Below, one piece after another: positions 10,471 through 22,764 of a DNA stretch of 64,000 nucleotides. Each line of letters opens with the position of its first letter. The first letter of the stretch is position 1. The notes under the pieces were generated by a model. It made no database searches, was not told the origin of the DNA, and saw only the letters and a program-made list of their open reading frames with translations. Origin of the DNA: Symsagittifera roscoffensis (taxonomy: Eukaryota; Xenacoelomorpha; Acoela; Convolutidae); contig NC_087062.1 in assembly GCF_963678635.1 (NCBI RefSeq), positions 54,754,473 to 54,818,472 on the forward strand, in the 5' to 3' direction. Made by a program: the position numbers and the translations under genes.

Positions 10471-11233
10471 AGCTTGAATGCTTAGAATTGGAGCTGATTA
10501 AACTTGTTTTAATTGAACATGCATCAGCTGTAAGATTACTAAAACTTAATCGATTGTTGTTAAGTTTTGTTTATACGATATAGTTCGAACAGATATCGAG
10601 TTTTGTTCGCACGCTTTCGATAAGGCGACTCGGCGAGATTATTTTGCCAGCGACCGACGCTAGATACCAAACATAAGAACCAAAAACTGTGCTGGACAGC
10701 TGGAATCATAAACCTAATTGCGGCCGAGATCAGAACAAGAATCTGAATGACTCAAGAATCTGAATCACATTGAGCGCATATTTCTCCGATTTGCGTACCT
10801 TTTTGTGATATACCTTCTTTTCACTTTTTGTGGCGCGAGGATTACTTGGCATATTTCTGGTGCCCAAGACTGCCAGCTTTTCAGCAAACTTCTAGGAAAA
10901 ACGTTGAAAGGTTCTCTGAATTATCTTTTGCAGTACTTATGAGGGCAAAGGGCGCTACCCTGTAGATCAAGTAACTGCGTTACACTATGACTAAAACAAC
11001 GTCGCTGACTCCGCAACAGTTAAGACCTTATCTGATCGGCCAACTAGTAAGACCTCTCGTTCATCTTGCCTCTCCAGGGAGTAAACATTAGGCGAACTGC
11101 TAACTGAATAAATTGTAACTGCACAATAAGTTTGAACTATAGAGCCGGTAAAACAAAAAACAGTTGGCCGACGACCGTCTAAGCCAATAACAGACCAAAA
11201 AGTTAATAGCTTTTTTGGTGCTGGTTACTCATA

Positions 11234-11410
11234 ACATAAAGTTTAGTCAAACTCCCACTGATGACCGGGTTCGTAACCACCCCACAATCTAATTTTTTGT
11301 GTAGCTTCTTAATTAAGTTCTTATAACGGCCTTAGCCTGCCGTAATTGTCAGGTCAGTCAAAACCATGTTTTGCCAAAAATGTAATTGACGACTTGATTA
11401 AAATCAGTGC
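11234..11410 (+). repeat. Dispersed repeat with tRNA T-arm-like box, copy 2
   Basis: This is a diverged partner of 10288-10470, in the same orientation about 0.95 kb away. Its T-arm-like box reads GGGTTCGTAACC and is no longer a good B box. The flanks differ, which fits two separate insertions or an old duplication. Confidence 0.4.
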
Positions 11411-12517
11411 TGAATCGCTTTGCCTTGGTTGAATATAATTCAACAGTAATTTTAACAAAAATCTCCTTTACGACTTTCGAATAAAAAGCGGATCATTTAT
11501 ACCTGGTGTGGTTTTATTATATTCAGTCAATATTCAGTCAAGTTGCAGCAAAAAAATCTCGAACAGGGTCATTGTAGTTTAGGTGTCCGCAAATGTCGCG
11601 TCGCGACCATACCAAAATATTTCACGAATGATGTGAAATTTACAAGCGTCGTCCATTATCTGTGCTGCAACTTGTATAAAGTATGCATATTTTATTTTGA
11701 AGTAAAAGTAAGCAATAGGTTTTTTAGTGTCTCAAATTATTTCCAATTTCCTTATGCACGTTTTTTTTTCATAGCCTTCTAAATAAAACACTAAGCACTC
11801 AAAAAACTTTTTAAAGATTTTTTTTCCGAAAATGTACCCAGAATTTCTGTTGAGATGATTAGGTGCATCATTTTTGTCTGCTGTCATACATCAATGTATA
11901 AGCAATCTCTAATATTTAATCCGGACTGATTAGCAAACAGAATGAAGTACCGTACCCGAACTGAGTTTTCTCGAATAAAAACAGATTACCTTGAGAAAAT
12001 GTTGCGGAAAATGTTGCCATTATAATCGATTGTGTGTAACCAATTTAAGCAACATTTTCTATTATAATAGAAAGAAAATAGATTATTTTCATGAAGATTA
12101 TATTGCCTTATAATTCTACAAAAACGTTTTTTTTATCTCCACATAATGTCAACAAAGTCTATTTTTTTTTCGCCCTGAAATCGCCATAAAAATGCAATAA
12201 AATATACTGTATTTGCCATGAAACTGCCAAAAAATCGCAACAAAAACTATTGCTATCGCCATAAAAATGCAGTAAAATCTGGGACCCAAAACATAAATTA
12301 TGTTGTCAAAAAAATGGATTTTGTTGTCTGAAAAACTGACTTTTTCTCTTCTTAAAAGCACATGCTAAAAGCATGTGAAATAAAAATCCATTATAATTCA
12401 TTATAATTGATTATAATTCATTTCATTTTTAGAGCTAAATTCGATTATTTTTGCAAAAAAATTGCAAATTTTGCGGAAACGCCTCAACGTCATCCCTTCA
12501 GCCCCTCAAGATTTTTA
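11411..12517. other. Intergenic, AT-rich with many TTATAAT-type palindromes
   Basis: No gene is supported. The 79-codon plus-strand frame at 11543-11782 and the minus-strand frame at 12149-12361 are low-complexity and unrelated to known families. From about 12000 the text is rich in short self-complementary blocks such as ATTATAATC and GATTATAATC. These continue beyond the G-rich tract to about 13140. Confidence 0.35.
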
Positions 12518-12780
12518 CCCCCCCCCCCCCCCCAACTGAAGGGGTAGGGTAAAATGGGGGGTGTAAATTGGGGGGGCATAACCGGGGGATGGGTAAATAA
12601 AACGGGGGGGGGGGGGGATAAAGTGGTAAACTGGGGAGGAGGGGGGGGGGGGAGGGTAAATAGTGGGAGGGGCGTAAGCTGGGGAGGGGCGTAAGCTGTG
12701 AAGGGGGGTAGTAAACTGGTGGGGGTAGTGAACTGGGGGCTTAACTGATTGTGGGGATATATTTAAACTGAGGCGGGTGG
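12518..12780 (+). repeat. Poly-C to G-rich switch tract
   Basis: Sixteen consecutive C (12518-12533) are followed within a few bases by about 240 bp of G runs, including a 14-base G run near 12604-12617. The recurring words are GGGG, GTAAACTGG and GGCGTAAGCTG. The G-rich part has many potential G-quadruplex sets on the plus strand, and the C run would pair with it in a hairpin. It looks like a degenerate low-complexity repeat. Confidence 0.85.
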
Positions 12781-13559
12781 AGTTTGTGGTAAAAAAAAAC
12801 AGTAAAATGAAGTGTTAAACTGCAATGAATTTAAAAACAGAGACCAAAAAGCAACTGTAGCAACTGCACTAAAAAGGAAATAAGATAACTTTAAATAAAT
12901 CGTAAATTTCACGAATAACCCCTCAAAAAAATCCATTAAATCGATTAAAATTGATTACAATGGATTATATTGGCAAAAAAATATTAAGATTATAATCCAT
13001 TTTTAATGGATTATAATCTATTATTTTGTCATTTTATTGCGGACCATATTATGACAATATAATCGATAATGATCGATGGGCGCTCGGTGCGGGAATCTAT
13101 TAGAATCTATTATAATTCCAATATAATTGACATAAAATTAAAGTTTTTTAATGGATTTTTTTTCTCCATATGATCGATTATTCTACTCTGCGACCACAAA
13201 ATCACCAGATAATTGATTATTAAACAAACAATTTTTTGTTCGACCACAAAATCGTCAGATAATAGATAATAATCGGAGAAACTTCGGTGCGGGTACGTAT
13301 CAGAAAAAGACTGGATAGTAAATTTTTTGTTCAAGTTCTGAAAGGTCTCAGTTTCACTATTCAAATGCCAGTGTATAAATATCTTTCGTTAAAGTTTTGC
13401 CATTCCGGCCGAATGACATTCTCCCCGGAAATAACAAATTAAAGACTTAGTTTTGAACCCCAAGCGGGACTTTCAGTTATTTGAGTTTATGAAGTCTTTG
13501 TGTGACTTTGATCTTCTTATTATTATACGCATTGTCTTCCTCTGAAAGTTGAATTTCGC
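12781..13559. other. Intergenic, AT-rich
   Basis: This continues the TTATAAT palindrome-rich text. The 84-codon minus-strand frame at 13110-13364 shows no family resemblance. No gene is supported. Confidence 0.35.
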
Positions 13560-16500
13560 TCTGTCTGTCTGTATGTACCCTTGTTTTGTGCAACCTCCTT
13601 GCTATCGTCTTCTTAGTTATTTGCATCTTCTTCTGTTGGTTCGGAGTCTTCCTCGTCTTTTGTTGGTTCTGGAGTGTCAGTTGTCTTCTTATTCCCTTGT
13701 TCGATGACGAATAAATCTTTCCTTAGTTCCTGTCGATTATCTCTGTTTGGATTGAGTGTCGGAGATGCTAGGTCGACTACGTCTAACACCTTGTTTATTG
13801 GTTTTGACTGAATGGCTTCTAGAATATCCACGCACGCCGTCCGTAGTTTTGTATTTTTGTTGGACGTTTTTGGATCTTTTACTTTTTTAACGATACTTTA
13901 TACTTTCCTTGCTTCTTTATCGGAGTTTTTTCGAAAGTTTTCTCTACCTGACTTTGTACGCTTTATATCAGAAACTTAGTTTTTGCCGTTCCTTAGCTAG
14001 CGCCTGACTAGTTTTCACACCTGTTTCCTGTTGTGTTGCTTGTGTTGATGTTACGGGGACCCTGTGTACCAGCTCTGGTAGTTGCTCTGTTGGCCGGCGT
14101 TTTTTCGCTCCTCATCTTTTGAAGCAAATTGAAGGTCGTGCATTACCTCTGCAGGAAGTGGTGACTGCCTCAGGTTTTTTCGATCCAAACAGGCGTCTTT
14201 TGCAATTTTCCGATTTTGATAGTTTGTTAAACTTGATGTTGCTATATTTGATAACGCTTAGTTTGGTTATCGGTCCATGTGAACCTCGAACGATGAAAAA
14301 TTTGTCACTCCTTGCAGAGCGATGTGGAGTATGCCTTTGATTTAAGCTACATCCGATGCTAACTTAGAAAGTATTTTCTTAATCAATTCTCATAACTCCT
14401 ACCCTATATTTTAAAGTTTTTATCGTTAGCTCAAATACCTCTAAAGATCTGTGGGCATCTACATGTGCGAATAATAAAATTTCATATTTTTTTGCTCTAC
14501 AAAAAAATCAGTTTTTTCGCCCCACATGTCTGTGCCTGATCGCATCTTAGCTTTCGCGGATTACCGTTATAGGATAAAATGCTTGGCATGATTTTCATAG
14601 CAATGCGTACTGAATAATACTTTAAGGTGTTGAATAATACTTTAGCTGTTAAAATTTTTGATCATTTATCTATTGCTACTTGTCCGGGAGAGGCCCTGCA
14701 AAACCTAGTCGAACCTACTCAACTAGAGTTCTAGGGTATAACTACTACAAAACTTAGGAATCAACTGCTGGTCCCAAGAGGAATGGATGTGTTTCTACTA
14801 TAACCCGTTTTAAGGATTTAACTTTCTTCAGTATATTGTGGACAAATTTGTACCTTTTGGACAATCGCTCTATGGATATGTGGGAACAAAATATGCTGGT
14901 AAAAGTCTAGCCTTGCAGCGTTTTCTGGGTTAATGTAGTGGATGTTTTCCGATACTGTTTGTCTTAATTGCGTAGGGAACAAGTACGTTCATCTAATCAA
15001 AGGTAGTCGTCATGTACATCTATTCGGTTACGAATGTTGAGCCAATATTGTTCGTAGGCGCAGTTCAAGGCTTCTCACCGGCTCGCAGCCGCTATGAAGG
15101 TAACTCCCAACTTTTTTGCAATTTTCATCTGTATAGTGGCGTGTCTTTCTCCGCTTACGTTTCATCTCTTGGTCCTTCGGGACTATTATGGCGCTTGTTA
15201 TCATTTCATGGCTTGCTTCTTGTAATTGTTATGTCGGATGTACATACTGTTGGCGTCGTTGGCTCTTCGTTCGGTGTTATTTCTTCATATCGGTATACTT
15301 TTTAAAATTAGCTCGCTCACACCGTCTTTCTAACTTTCCTGTACCTCTATGGTAAGTCTATTTACGTTTTGGTTTCTTGGGATCGCGAATCCTCGTTTGT
15401 TTGTGACACCAACGCTTTGTAGTCATGTTGTGTTTGTGTGCTGGACTCGTTCCATTTCCTGCAGTTTTACGGTTTAGCTTTTCTCATCTCTGTTATTTAT
15501 GTGTGCTTGTCTTTGTTTGACTGTCTGAAAAGTTTTTTTTTCAGGAATGATATCTGTTTGATTATTTTTCTTATCAGTTGCCTGGCGTCTTTCATTTTTG
15601 GTTTGATTGTTTGTGTGCACTAATTGGAAATTTTGTTCCTGAGGCGATTGTTTATTCAAGCCGGATAATGTCCAATCTTCGAATTTTGTTGTTGTAGCAC
15701 TATGCTTAAACGATTGCGGGTTGAAGAGGCTTTCTTCTCGGGCTCAATCTCCCAGCCATTCGAATTCTGTGTTGTTCCCTTTTGATTTTTTGGTTGGGCT
15801 GTTTTTTTTCTCTGCTACTCGCACTATCGGTAGTTATTCTGCTCCTGAAGACTCGTATTGTCGTTGACTTTCATAAATGTTGTTTTTTGTTCAATTTTGC
15901 ATATTTTGATTTAACAGTCGTCTGAATTTGGGCCAGTTTACTTTTTATTTCGTGTTTTCGAGTTTTTTTTTAAATTTTTTTTGCCCGCTTTCGAATTGTA
16001 CGGAAGGGCTGAAATGCAATTGGGATTTCGATAGGTTTGTTAGTGTCCTTTCTTTTTCTCTGCGCTTATTGTTCAAGTGTAGGGCGCGAGTTTTTGATTG
16101 GCTAAGTTGTTCGAGATGAGATCTTCAATTATCTCGCGTTTGTAAGTGAACAAAAAAATTGACCCCGCTTGACTTTCCTCATCGTAAACATTTCGGAGTT
16201 TTGTCGATCCCGCTGGGTTGCGTGACATAGAGTCTATTAGTCTCAGTTTTGTTAGTAGTAATTGTTTGATATCGAAAATAAAGGAAAATAATCGGTCAAT
16301 CAATCTTGTGCACGTGATCTGACTAGTATTTGATTTTCCACTTGCGTTTAATGCACTGAAAAATGCTTGATGGTCTGTGATGACAATAACCTTGCTCTGG
16401 TTCAAAAAGTATTTATAGTGTTTGATGGCCCACACCATCACGTATAATTCGAGTTCGTTTTTTGAATATTTCTTTTCTAATATAGTAAAACGTAAGCGAA

Positions 16501-16690
16501 ATCAGAAAATAACTTCGGTTAGTTTGATGTGATCTCCCTAACTTCATTATTCTCCAAACTTGGTCTCAAACTTTGGTCAAAATGATTATTTTCTGTGTTG
16601 TCAATTACCAATTTTTTTAATAGTTGTTCAAAAAACCTTAAAGTGATCAGTTTTCCAATCAAGTCTTTTTTTCATCTGTGTTTTTAGAAG
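13560..16690 (-). pseudogene. Decayed gypsy element, pol part (RNase H and integrase remnants)
   Basis: On the minus strand, 16441-16073 encodes the second half of a Ty3/gypsy RNase H: 'MVWAIKHYKYFL', 'VITDHQAFFSALN', then a 'DSMSRNPAG' end just before the normal integrase position. Further along, about 14960-14750 holds an integrase zinc-binding remnant ('PHIHRAIVQKV', 'ICPQY') broken by shifts. 13831-13613 encodes an acidic Pro/Glu/Asp-rich stretch that could be the pol C-terminus. Almost no reverse transcriptase is recognisable between RNase H and the gag repeats, so the element has lost its polymerase. I identified no LTRs. Confidence 0.6.
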
Positions 16691-18284
16691 TGGTCGTTAT
16701 GCTGCAACAGTTTGTGTTAAATGTTGATTGTATCCGGTGAGAAGATGACTTGATCGCATATAAAATTTTATCCTGAGGAGTTAATTTTTCTATTCCCTCT
16801 TTTTCTAACAAGTGGCCTTGTGCCTTCACTGCTTTTGCAGTGCACTAACAACTCTACCTGTTTAATTTTACGATGTTTTTCTGATTGATGAAACTGTCTA
16901 CCTCTCTTTCAACTACTTCTCGCAAATGTATCGAAATCCATTTTCCGTTTTCTTGATTTGGTATAACAAATTTGGGTTCTCATTACGTGGCTTTTGCTCT
17001 ACAATTTCTCATTCACACCTTTTGGAACAGATCATTTTTCCTTCTGTTTGTTGTTTGGTACTGGACTATATTTTTCTTGAATATAGATTATCTGATCGTC
17101 TCTTGGTTTCTCCTTTATCTACTTTATTCCAGCTTGTGGCAGAATAATTCGTCCATTATGTTTTGTATTTTGGTCGATAACGATGATGAATGGGGTTGGT
17201 TGAATAGTCCAATCAACGCCTTCTAGTGCAGTAATTAATTGTCTTTTTAAAGCATTGATTTTATTCCGTTTTGACTTGGAGCCACATCCTCCGGCGGGAT
17301 GAACATAAGTTTTTTTCGATTTATAGTTTTTTCTTAAAATTTTGCAAAGTTTGTTTACGAAACACAACAAACAAACCAAACCCGCAATGACGTATATATT
17401 TTTTGTTTTTGCTTTTGATTTAGTATGTGACTGTATACATCTTCTTCCGGTATTTTTGCTAAATCTTTCAATTCAAATGTTTCTGCTATTGCAATTTATT
17501 CTTGTCTATTCAATGCTGTGAAATCAGCGAATGCCACTGGGTCACTATCTTTATCTTTGTGATGTCCACTTCGTTTTCTGTTCGTTCTTTGGTTCCGGTC
17601 TCTCGCATGAGTTAACCGTTTGTCCTCTTGAGGTACTTTGAAAAGTTTCCTCATTTTGCACATATGGAATAAATTTTATTCTTCACTGGAAACAAATGTT
17701 AATGATTTGGACCAAATTGTCTATTGGCTCTTTTTTTGTTGTCCTTTACTATTGAAGTTCTGCGTGATAGTTTTTGTCGACCACTTTGTCCTCGACCCCG
17801 CCGATTAGCTTGATAATTATTCTGTCATTCTCGTCCTTTCTGTTGTAACTATCCCAAAGGTTCCTGTTGAATGGGTGTAGATGTTGATGGGCGGAAAGTG
17901 TTTGCTTATTTGTTCTTCTTTGCTCCATTCCTTTTTCGCGACGTGTTGGGTTTTCGTAAGCTTTTGTGGGGATCGCGTTTCTGCTAATAGTTCATCAGCT
18001 ATAGTTTTGTAGTTCATGTGTGCACTAATTACGTCTCTCATCCATTCGTCTGCTCTGATAGAGCAATCGAACCGTGATGTTAGTTCCACTAGATCCGCAT
18101 AAAAACGCTTGAGTTATTGTTTTTCTTTTGTGTTCTCGTTTTTCTTTGTGTAATTTTTTTTTTTTTTTTGCTTTCTCATGTTTGCGACTATTTAGGTTGT
18201 ATATTTCGAAAGAAGTAATCCGTGTACTAATTAAAGTATCCACTAATGTTGTGAATATTTTTTTTATTTTCTTAGATTGTAGAC
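16690..18284 (-). pseudogene. Decayed gypsy gag region, tandem copy 1
   Basis: This is the first member of a tandem duplication with period about 1595 bp (partner 18285-19890). On the minus strand, 18089-17817 carries a gag capsid segment ('RADEWMRDVISAHMNY', 'IADELLAETRSP') of the type where C/RD/ELL spacing marks the end of gypsy capsids. 17379-17119 is a basic stretch of unknown role ('HPAGGCGSKSKRNK'). Both copies carry stops, so neither is functional. Confidence 0.65.
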
Positions 18285-19890
18285 TTGTCGTAGTGCTGCA
18301 ACAGTTTGTCTTAAATGTTGATTGTATCCGGTGAGAAGATGAATTGATGCCATAAAAACTTTTATCATGAGGAGTCAAATTTTTCTATTGCCAATTTTTC
18401 TAACATGTGGCCTTGTGCCTTCACTGCTTCTGCAGTGCACTGACAACTCTACCTGTTTAATTTTACAATGTGTTTCTGATTGATGAAACTGTCTACCTCT
18501 CTTTCAACTACTTCTCGCAAGTGTATCGGAATACGTTTTCCGTTTTTTTTTGAATAGGTATAACAAATTTGGGTTCTCATTACGTGGCTTTTGTTCTACA
18601 ATTTCTCATTCACACCTTTTGGAAAAGATCGTTTTTCCTTCTGTTTGTTTTTGGTACTGGACTATATTTTTCTTGAATATGGAATGTCTGATCGTCTCTT
18701 GTTTTCTCCTTTATATACTTTAATCCAGCTTGTGGCAGAACAAATCTTCCATAATGTTTTGTATTTTGGTCGATAACGATGATGAATGGGGATGGTTGAA
18801 TATTCCATTCAACGCCTTCTAGTGCAAAAATTAGTTGTCTTTTTAGAACACTGATTTTGTTCCGTTTTGACCAGGGAGACTTGGAGCCACACCCTCCGGC
18901 GGGATGAAGATAAGTTTTTCCGATTTATAGTCTTTTCTTAAAAGTTTGCAAAGTTTGTTTAGGAAACACAACAAACAAACCAAACCCGCAATGACGTATA
19001 TATTTTCTGTTTTCGCTTTTGATTTAGTATGTGACCGTATACATCTTCTTCCGGTATTTTTGCTAAATCTTTCAATTCAAATGTTTCTGCTATTGCAATT
19101 TATTCTTGTCTATTCAATGCTGTGAAATCAGCGAATGCCACTGGGTCACTATCTTTATCTTTGTGATGTCCTCTTGGTTTTCTGTTCGTTCATTGGTTCC
19201 GGTCTCTCGCATGAGTTAATCGTTTGTCCTCATAAGGAACTTTGAAAATTTACCCCATTTTGCACACATGGAATAAATTTTATTCTTCACTGGAAACGAT
19301 TGTTGATGATTCGGACCAAATTGTCTCTTGGCTCTTTTTTTTTGTTGTCTTTTACTATTGAAGTTCCGCGTGATAGTTTTTGTCGACCACTTTGTCCTCG
19401 ACCCCGCTGATTAGCTTGATAGTTATTCTGTCGTTCTCGTCCTTTCTTTTGTAACTATCCCAAAGGTTACTGTTCAATGGGTGTAGATGTTGATGGGCGG
19501 AAAGTGTTTGCTTATTTATTCTTCTTTTCTCCATTCCTTTTTCGCGACGTGTTCGGTTTTCGTAGGCTTTATGTGGGGATCGCGTTTCTGCTAATAGTTC
19601 ATCAGCTATAGTTTCGTAGTTCATGTGTGCACTAATTATGTCTCTCATCCATTCGTCTGCTCTGATAGAGCAATGGAACCGTGATGTTAGTTCCACTAGA
19701 TCCGCATGAAAACGCTTGAGTGATTCGTTTTTCTTTTGTGTTCTCGTTTTTCTTTGTGTAATTTTGTTTTTTTTTTTGCTTTCTCATGTTTCGGACAATT
19801 TAGGTTGTATATTCCGAAGGAAGTAATCTGTGTACTAATGAAAGTATCCACTAATGTTGTGATTATTTCTTTTGTTGTCCTAGATTGTAG
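18285..19890 (-). pseudogene. Decayed gypsy gag region, tandem copy 2
   Basis: This is the second copy of the 1.6-kb unit. The capsid segment at 19696-19355 differs from copy 1 at only three of 40 aligned core residues. The flanking text also matches closely, including a shared poly-T near 18156 and 19767 and the 'ACAACAAACAAACCAAACCCGC' block. The similarity is much higher than between other old repeats here, so the duplication is younger than the element's decay or has been homogenised. Confidence 0.7.
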
Positions 19891-20406
19891 ATCTGTTCAT
19901 GGTCTTTTTATTGGTAATTGTTGTTGACCTTCAGCACACAAGCATAAGATCATATAAGATTTAACCTTGGAGTCCGACTTGTCCCACTCAAAAAAAAAAC
20001 TGCTTAGCTGTTAGAATTTTGTTCTCCCAACCGACTCTCTTGTATTGATTGCGCATCTCGCGATATTTCATTTGCGCTTCGCTTTCGTTATGAGTTTCAA
20101 CTTCCTATGTGAGGAACAATTGTCATCTTTGGCAACTATGATACCATTTCCTTTATTTCCGCGCACTGTGACTTTTTTAATGTGACTCAGCGGATGCCCG
20201 TTCTTGGAATGGATTAAAATAAAAAAGGTTTTTATTGTAATTGTAAACTGCTGGCTGCGCCATGTTAAACCTCGGTATATGAGCAATCTTTAATATTGAA
20301 TCCGAACGGATTGGCAAATAGATAAACGTAACACACGAGCAGAAAGATATTGGTTGAAAAATCTTCAAAGCAGTTTTTGCAAGCTCTCACTTCCAGTATA
20401 AATATA
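19891..20406. other. Intergenic
   Basis: Nothing supported. Short minus-strand frames at 20068-20456 overlap each other and resemble no family. Confidence 0.35.
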
Positions 20407-21138
20407 CAGTGCTGACTTAAGTTAACCGGAAAAAATGAAAAAACTTGAATTTTCAAGCACGTTTTTCTAAAATTGGGTGAAGATTATTCGACAGAAAGTG
20501 AAGAGAAAAAAAACTGCTGAAAACTTCATCAGCAATAATATGGTTCAATTTTTTCTCCGATTTTCACACCCAGATTTTACCCCAAAAATGGGTCATTTTG
20601 GCGTTTTTGATTAATCAAAGTTTTCCCTGAAACTACTTTGTTAATTGATGAGAAACACATAAGACAAGAAGCCTCTTACAGAGCCCATCAAAAATTCTCG
20701 AAGGGTTCAATCTTCAAAAACTTGCGTAAAAGAAAATATTTTTACTTGATTGTCAAAAAACGTGATTTTTACTATATAAAACCCAAAATCTTTGATTAAA
20801 AACAAACTTTAAACGTTTTGCTCAAATGTTTGGAGATTAACTTTTCTAAAACTTTTTGGGGCTGTGTAAGAGGCTTCTTGCGATGTTTATGTCTCATCAA
20901 TTAACAAAGTAGTCTCAGCGTATTTCTTGATTAATTGAAAAAAGCCAAAATGAACCATTTTTGGGGTAAAATTTGGGTTGGGAATTTCGAAAAAAAAATT
21001 GCACCAAAATAATTCTGGTAAACTTCTAAGCAAATTTTGTTGCCTTCACTTTTTGTCTCATCTTGACCCAAATTGAGAAAAACGTGTTTGAAACTTCAAG
21101 TTTGGTTCGTTTTGTCAGGATAACTTAAATCAGCACTG
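20407..21138. mobile_element. Foldback/MITE element with ~280-bp inverted arms, Tc1-like ends
   Basis: The element starts CAGTGCTGACTTAAGTTAACC and ends with its inverse, GATAACTTAAATCAGCACTG, flanked on each side by TA, the target duplication of Tc1/mariner elements. The CAGTGCTG tip is also typical of Tc1 ends. The arms stay complementary for about 280 bp (to about 20690 and from about 20860), including a matching 'AAGCCTCTTACA' / 'TGTAAGAGGCTT' pair. They enclose a loop of about 160 bp. There is no transposase, so any movement would need one supplied in trans. Confidence 0.88.
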
Positions 21139-21499
21139 TATAATCGTTGATAAAAAGGTCATTCGACCAGTATGCATAAATTATTATTTGGCCATTGCGA
21201 CCGCTTGACAACGGCTTCAGTTCAGAATGTGGTGACCTTTTGCTCAGGTTTTTTTTGCCGAAATCTAGACAGCCGCAAACTCTTAAAACATTTGCAACTT
21301 TTCTTTTATCTTAAGACTACTTCGAATCATTCGCATACTTTCACCACTAAATTACAGGCCTTGCGACTAATTTCAAGACCGTTTCTACTAATTGTGTGAC
21401 CATTGAGACTAAATGTTTACCATCGCGACCTAATCAGAGCTACGGCGACCGTAAAACTCTATTTACCGACAATTACGAGGCCAAACTCTGCTCTGGATA
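21139..21499. other. Intergenic
   Basis: Nothing supported. The 75-codon frame at 21172-21399 has no family resemblance. Confidence 0.3.
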
Positions 21500-22120
21500 G
21501 GCGCATAGTTTTGCGTCTGTATCTTTCTGGATTCCAGAGATAAATCTTTAAACATGTTTCAAAATATATGTGGATTCCACTTACAAAATTTTCGTGGATT
21601 CCGCGTAGAAATACCTGTAACGTAATTTTTTCGGACCATTTGTATTGTTGCGGATTCTGCAACAAGCAAATATAGCTAGTTGTTTTGGATTCCGCAATTG
21701 TAAGCGGATTCCGCAAAACGTAAGAGGAATCCGGAAAATTTAAGAGCAATCCGCAAATTCAAGTGCAATTCGCAAACAAAATGCGAATTCTACTTGCAAT
21801 TTGCGGATTCCACTTACAATTTGCGGATTCCGCTAAGATATTCGGATTCTGCAACAGCTCAATGTAACTATACACATGTCTTATTATTTGTTTGTGGATT
21901 CCACGAACTGTAATGGATTCCGCAAATACAGATGCGGATTCCGCAAATACAGATGCGGATTCCGCAAATTCGCCTATTTTTGGAGCAATTTTGAGGGGTA
22001 CAATGTTTTAAGTATTTTTTTGTGGAGTCCAAAGTAGCAAAGAAGATCAAAGAAAAGTAGCAATGTTGCGGATTTCGCGACAAATCTGATTTTGGCCCAT
22101 TGCGGAATCCGTTTACAGTG
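21500..22120. repeat. Cluster of irregularly spaced GCGGATTCCGC-type motifs
   Basis: The near-palindrome GCGGATTCCGC (symmetric except for the middle base) and close variants (GTGGATTCC, GCGGATTCTGC, GCGGAATCCG) occur at least a dozen times in about 600 bp. They appear in both orientations with irregular spacing, often followed by AAA. A short true tandem (CAAATACAGATGCGGATTC) lies near 21920-21965. The long minus-strand frames across it are by-products. Confidence 0.75.
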
Positions 22121-22764
22121 CACAGAATGCACATTTTGGCCTCGTAATGACCTTGTCAGATAATATTAATACCATTTTGGCCACAAAATAGCCTGATTTC
22201 AAAGCGCTACCGAGCAAAGAATACCGCCACTGATAGAGAACTACTAGCCAAAGTGTACTAACTTTTTAAAGCAACACCAAATTGGGGAATGATCATTTAG
22301 CAGACCAATCTTTTAGCATGAATGAGCTTTGTAGCAGGCCGACGTAATAAACTGATGGATGATTGATTGACAAACTCAAAGAAATGCTTGTTCGTGGGTT
22401 AAGTTTGCCCAATTAATTTAATTATCTCCCAATTTGTCAACAAAATTATGAATTTCAAAAAACACAATTGTCTAACTTAGCGGCAAAAAAGTTTTACGCG
22501 CAAAATAACCTTTTGCGACCTTTTGCGAGCGTACCGAATGCGAGCGCTGCGGACCAAGCGGTGGCTAATCTCCAATGCCGCGTAAAAAGTTAACTTTCGG
22601 TCTGCTAAAAAAAAGTTAACTATTTTTTTTGTTTCTGCTAAAAGATTGGGCTGCTAAAATCCCTAGCACCCGCCAGTTTCAAACTAGTGCAAAAATTGGC
22701 TAGTTCATTTTGCTTAACATTTGGCGCATTCTATCGAGCTGGTCAAAAACCCAACTCTCTACTA
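22121..22764. other. Intergenic
   Basis: No gene, RNA gene or repeat family I can support. Confidence 0.3.

Noticed and set aside
21459-22134. Two minus-strand frames of 88-96 codons ('CGIRICICGIR' repeats)
   Set aside because: They are produced by the GGATTCC motif cluster and not supported as genes.
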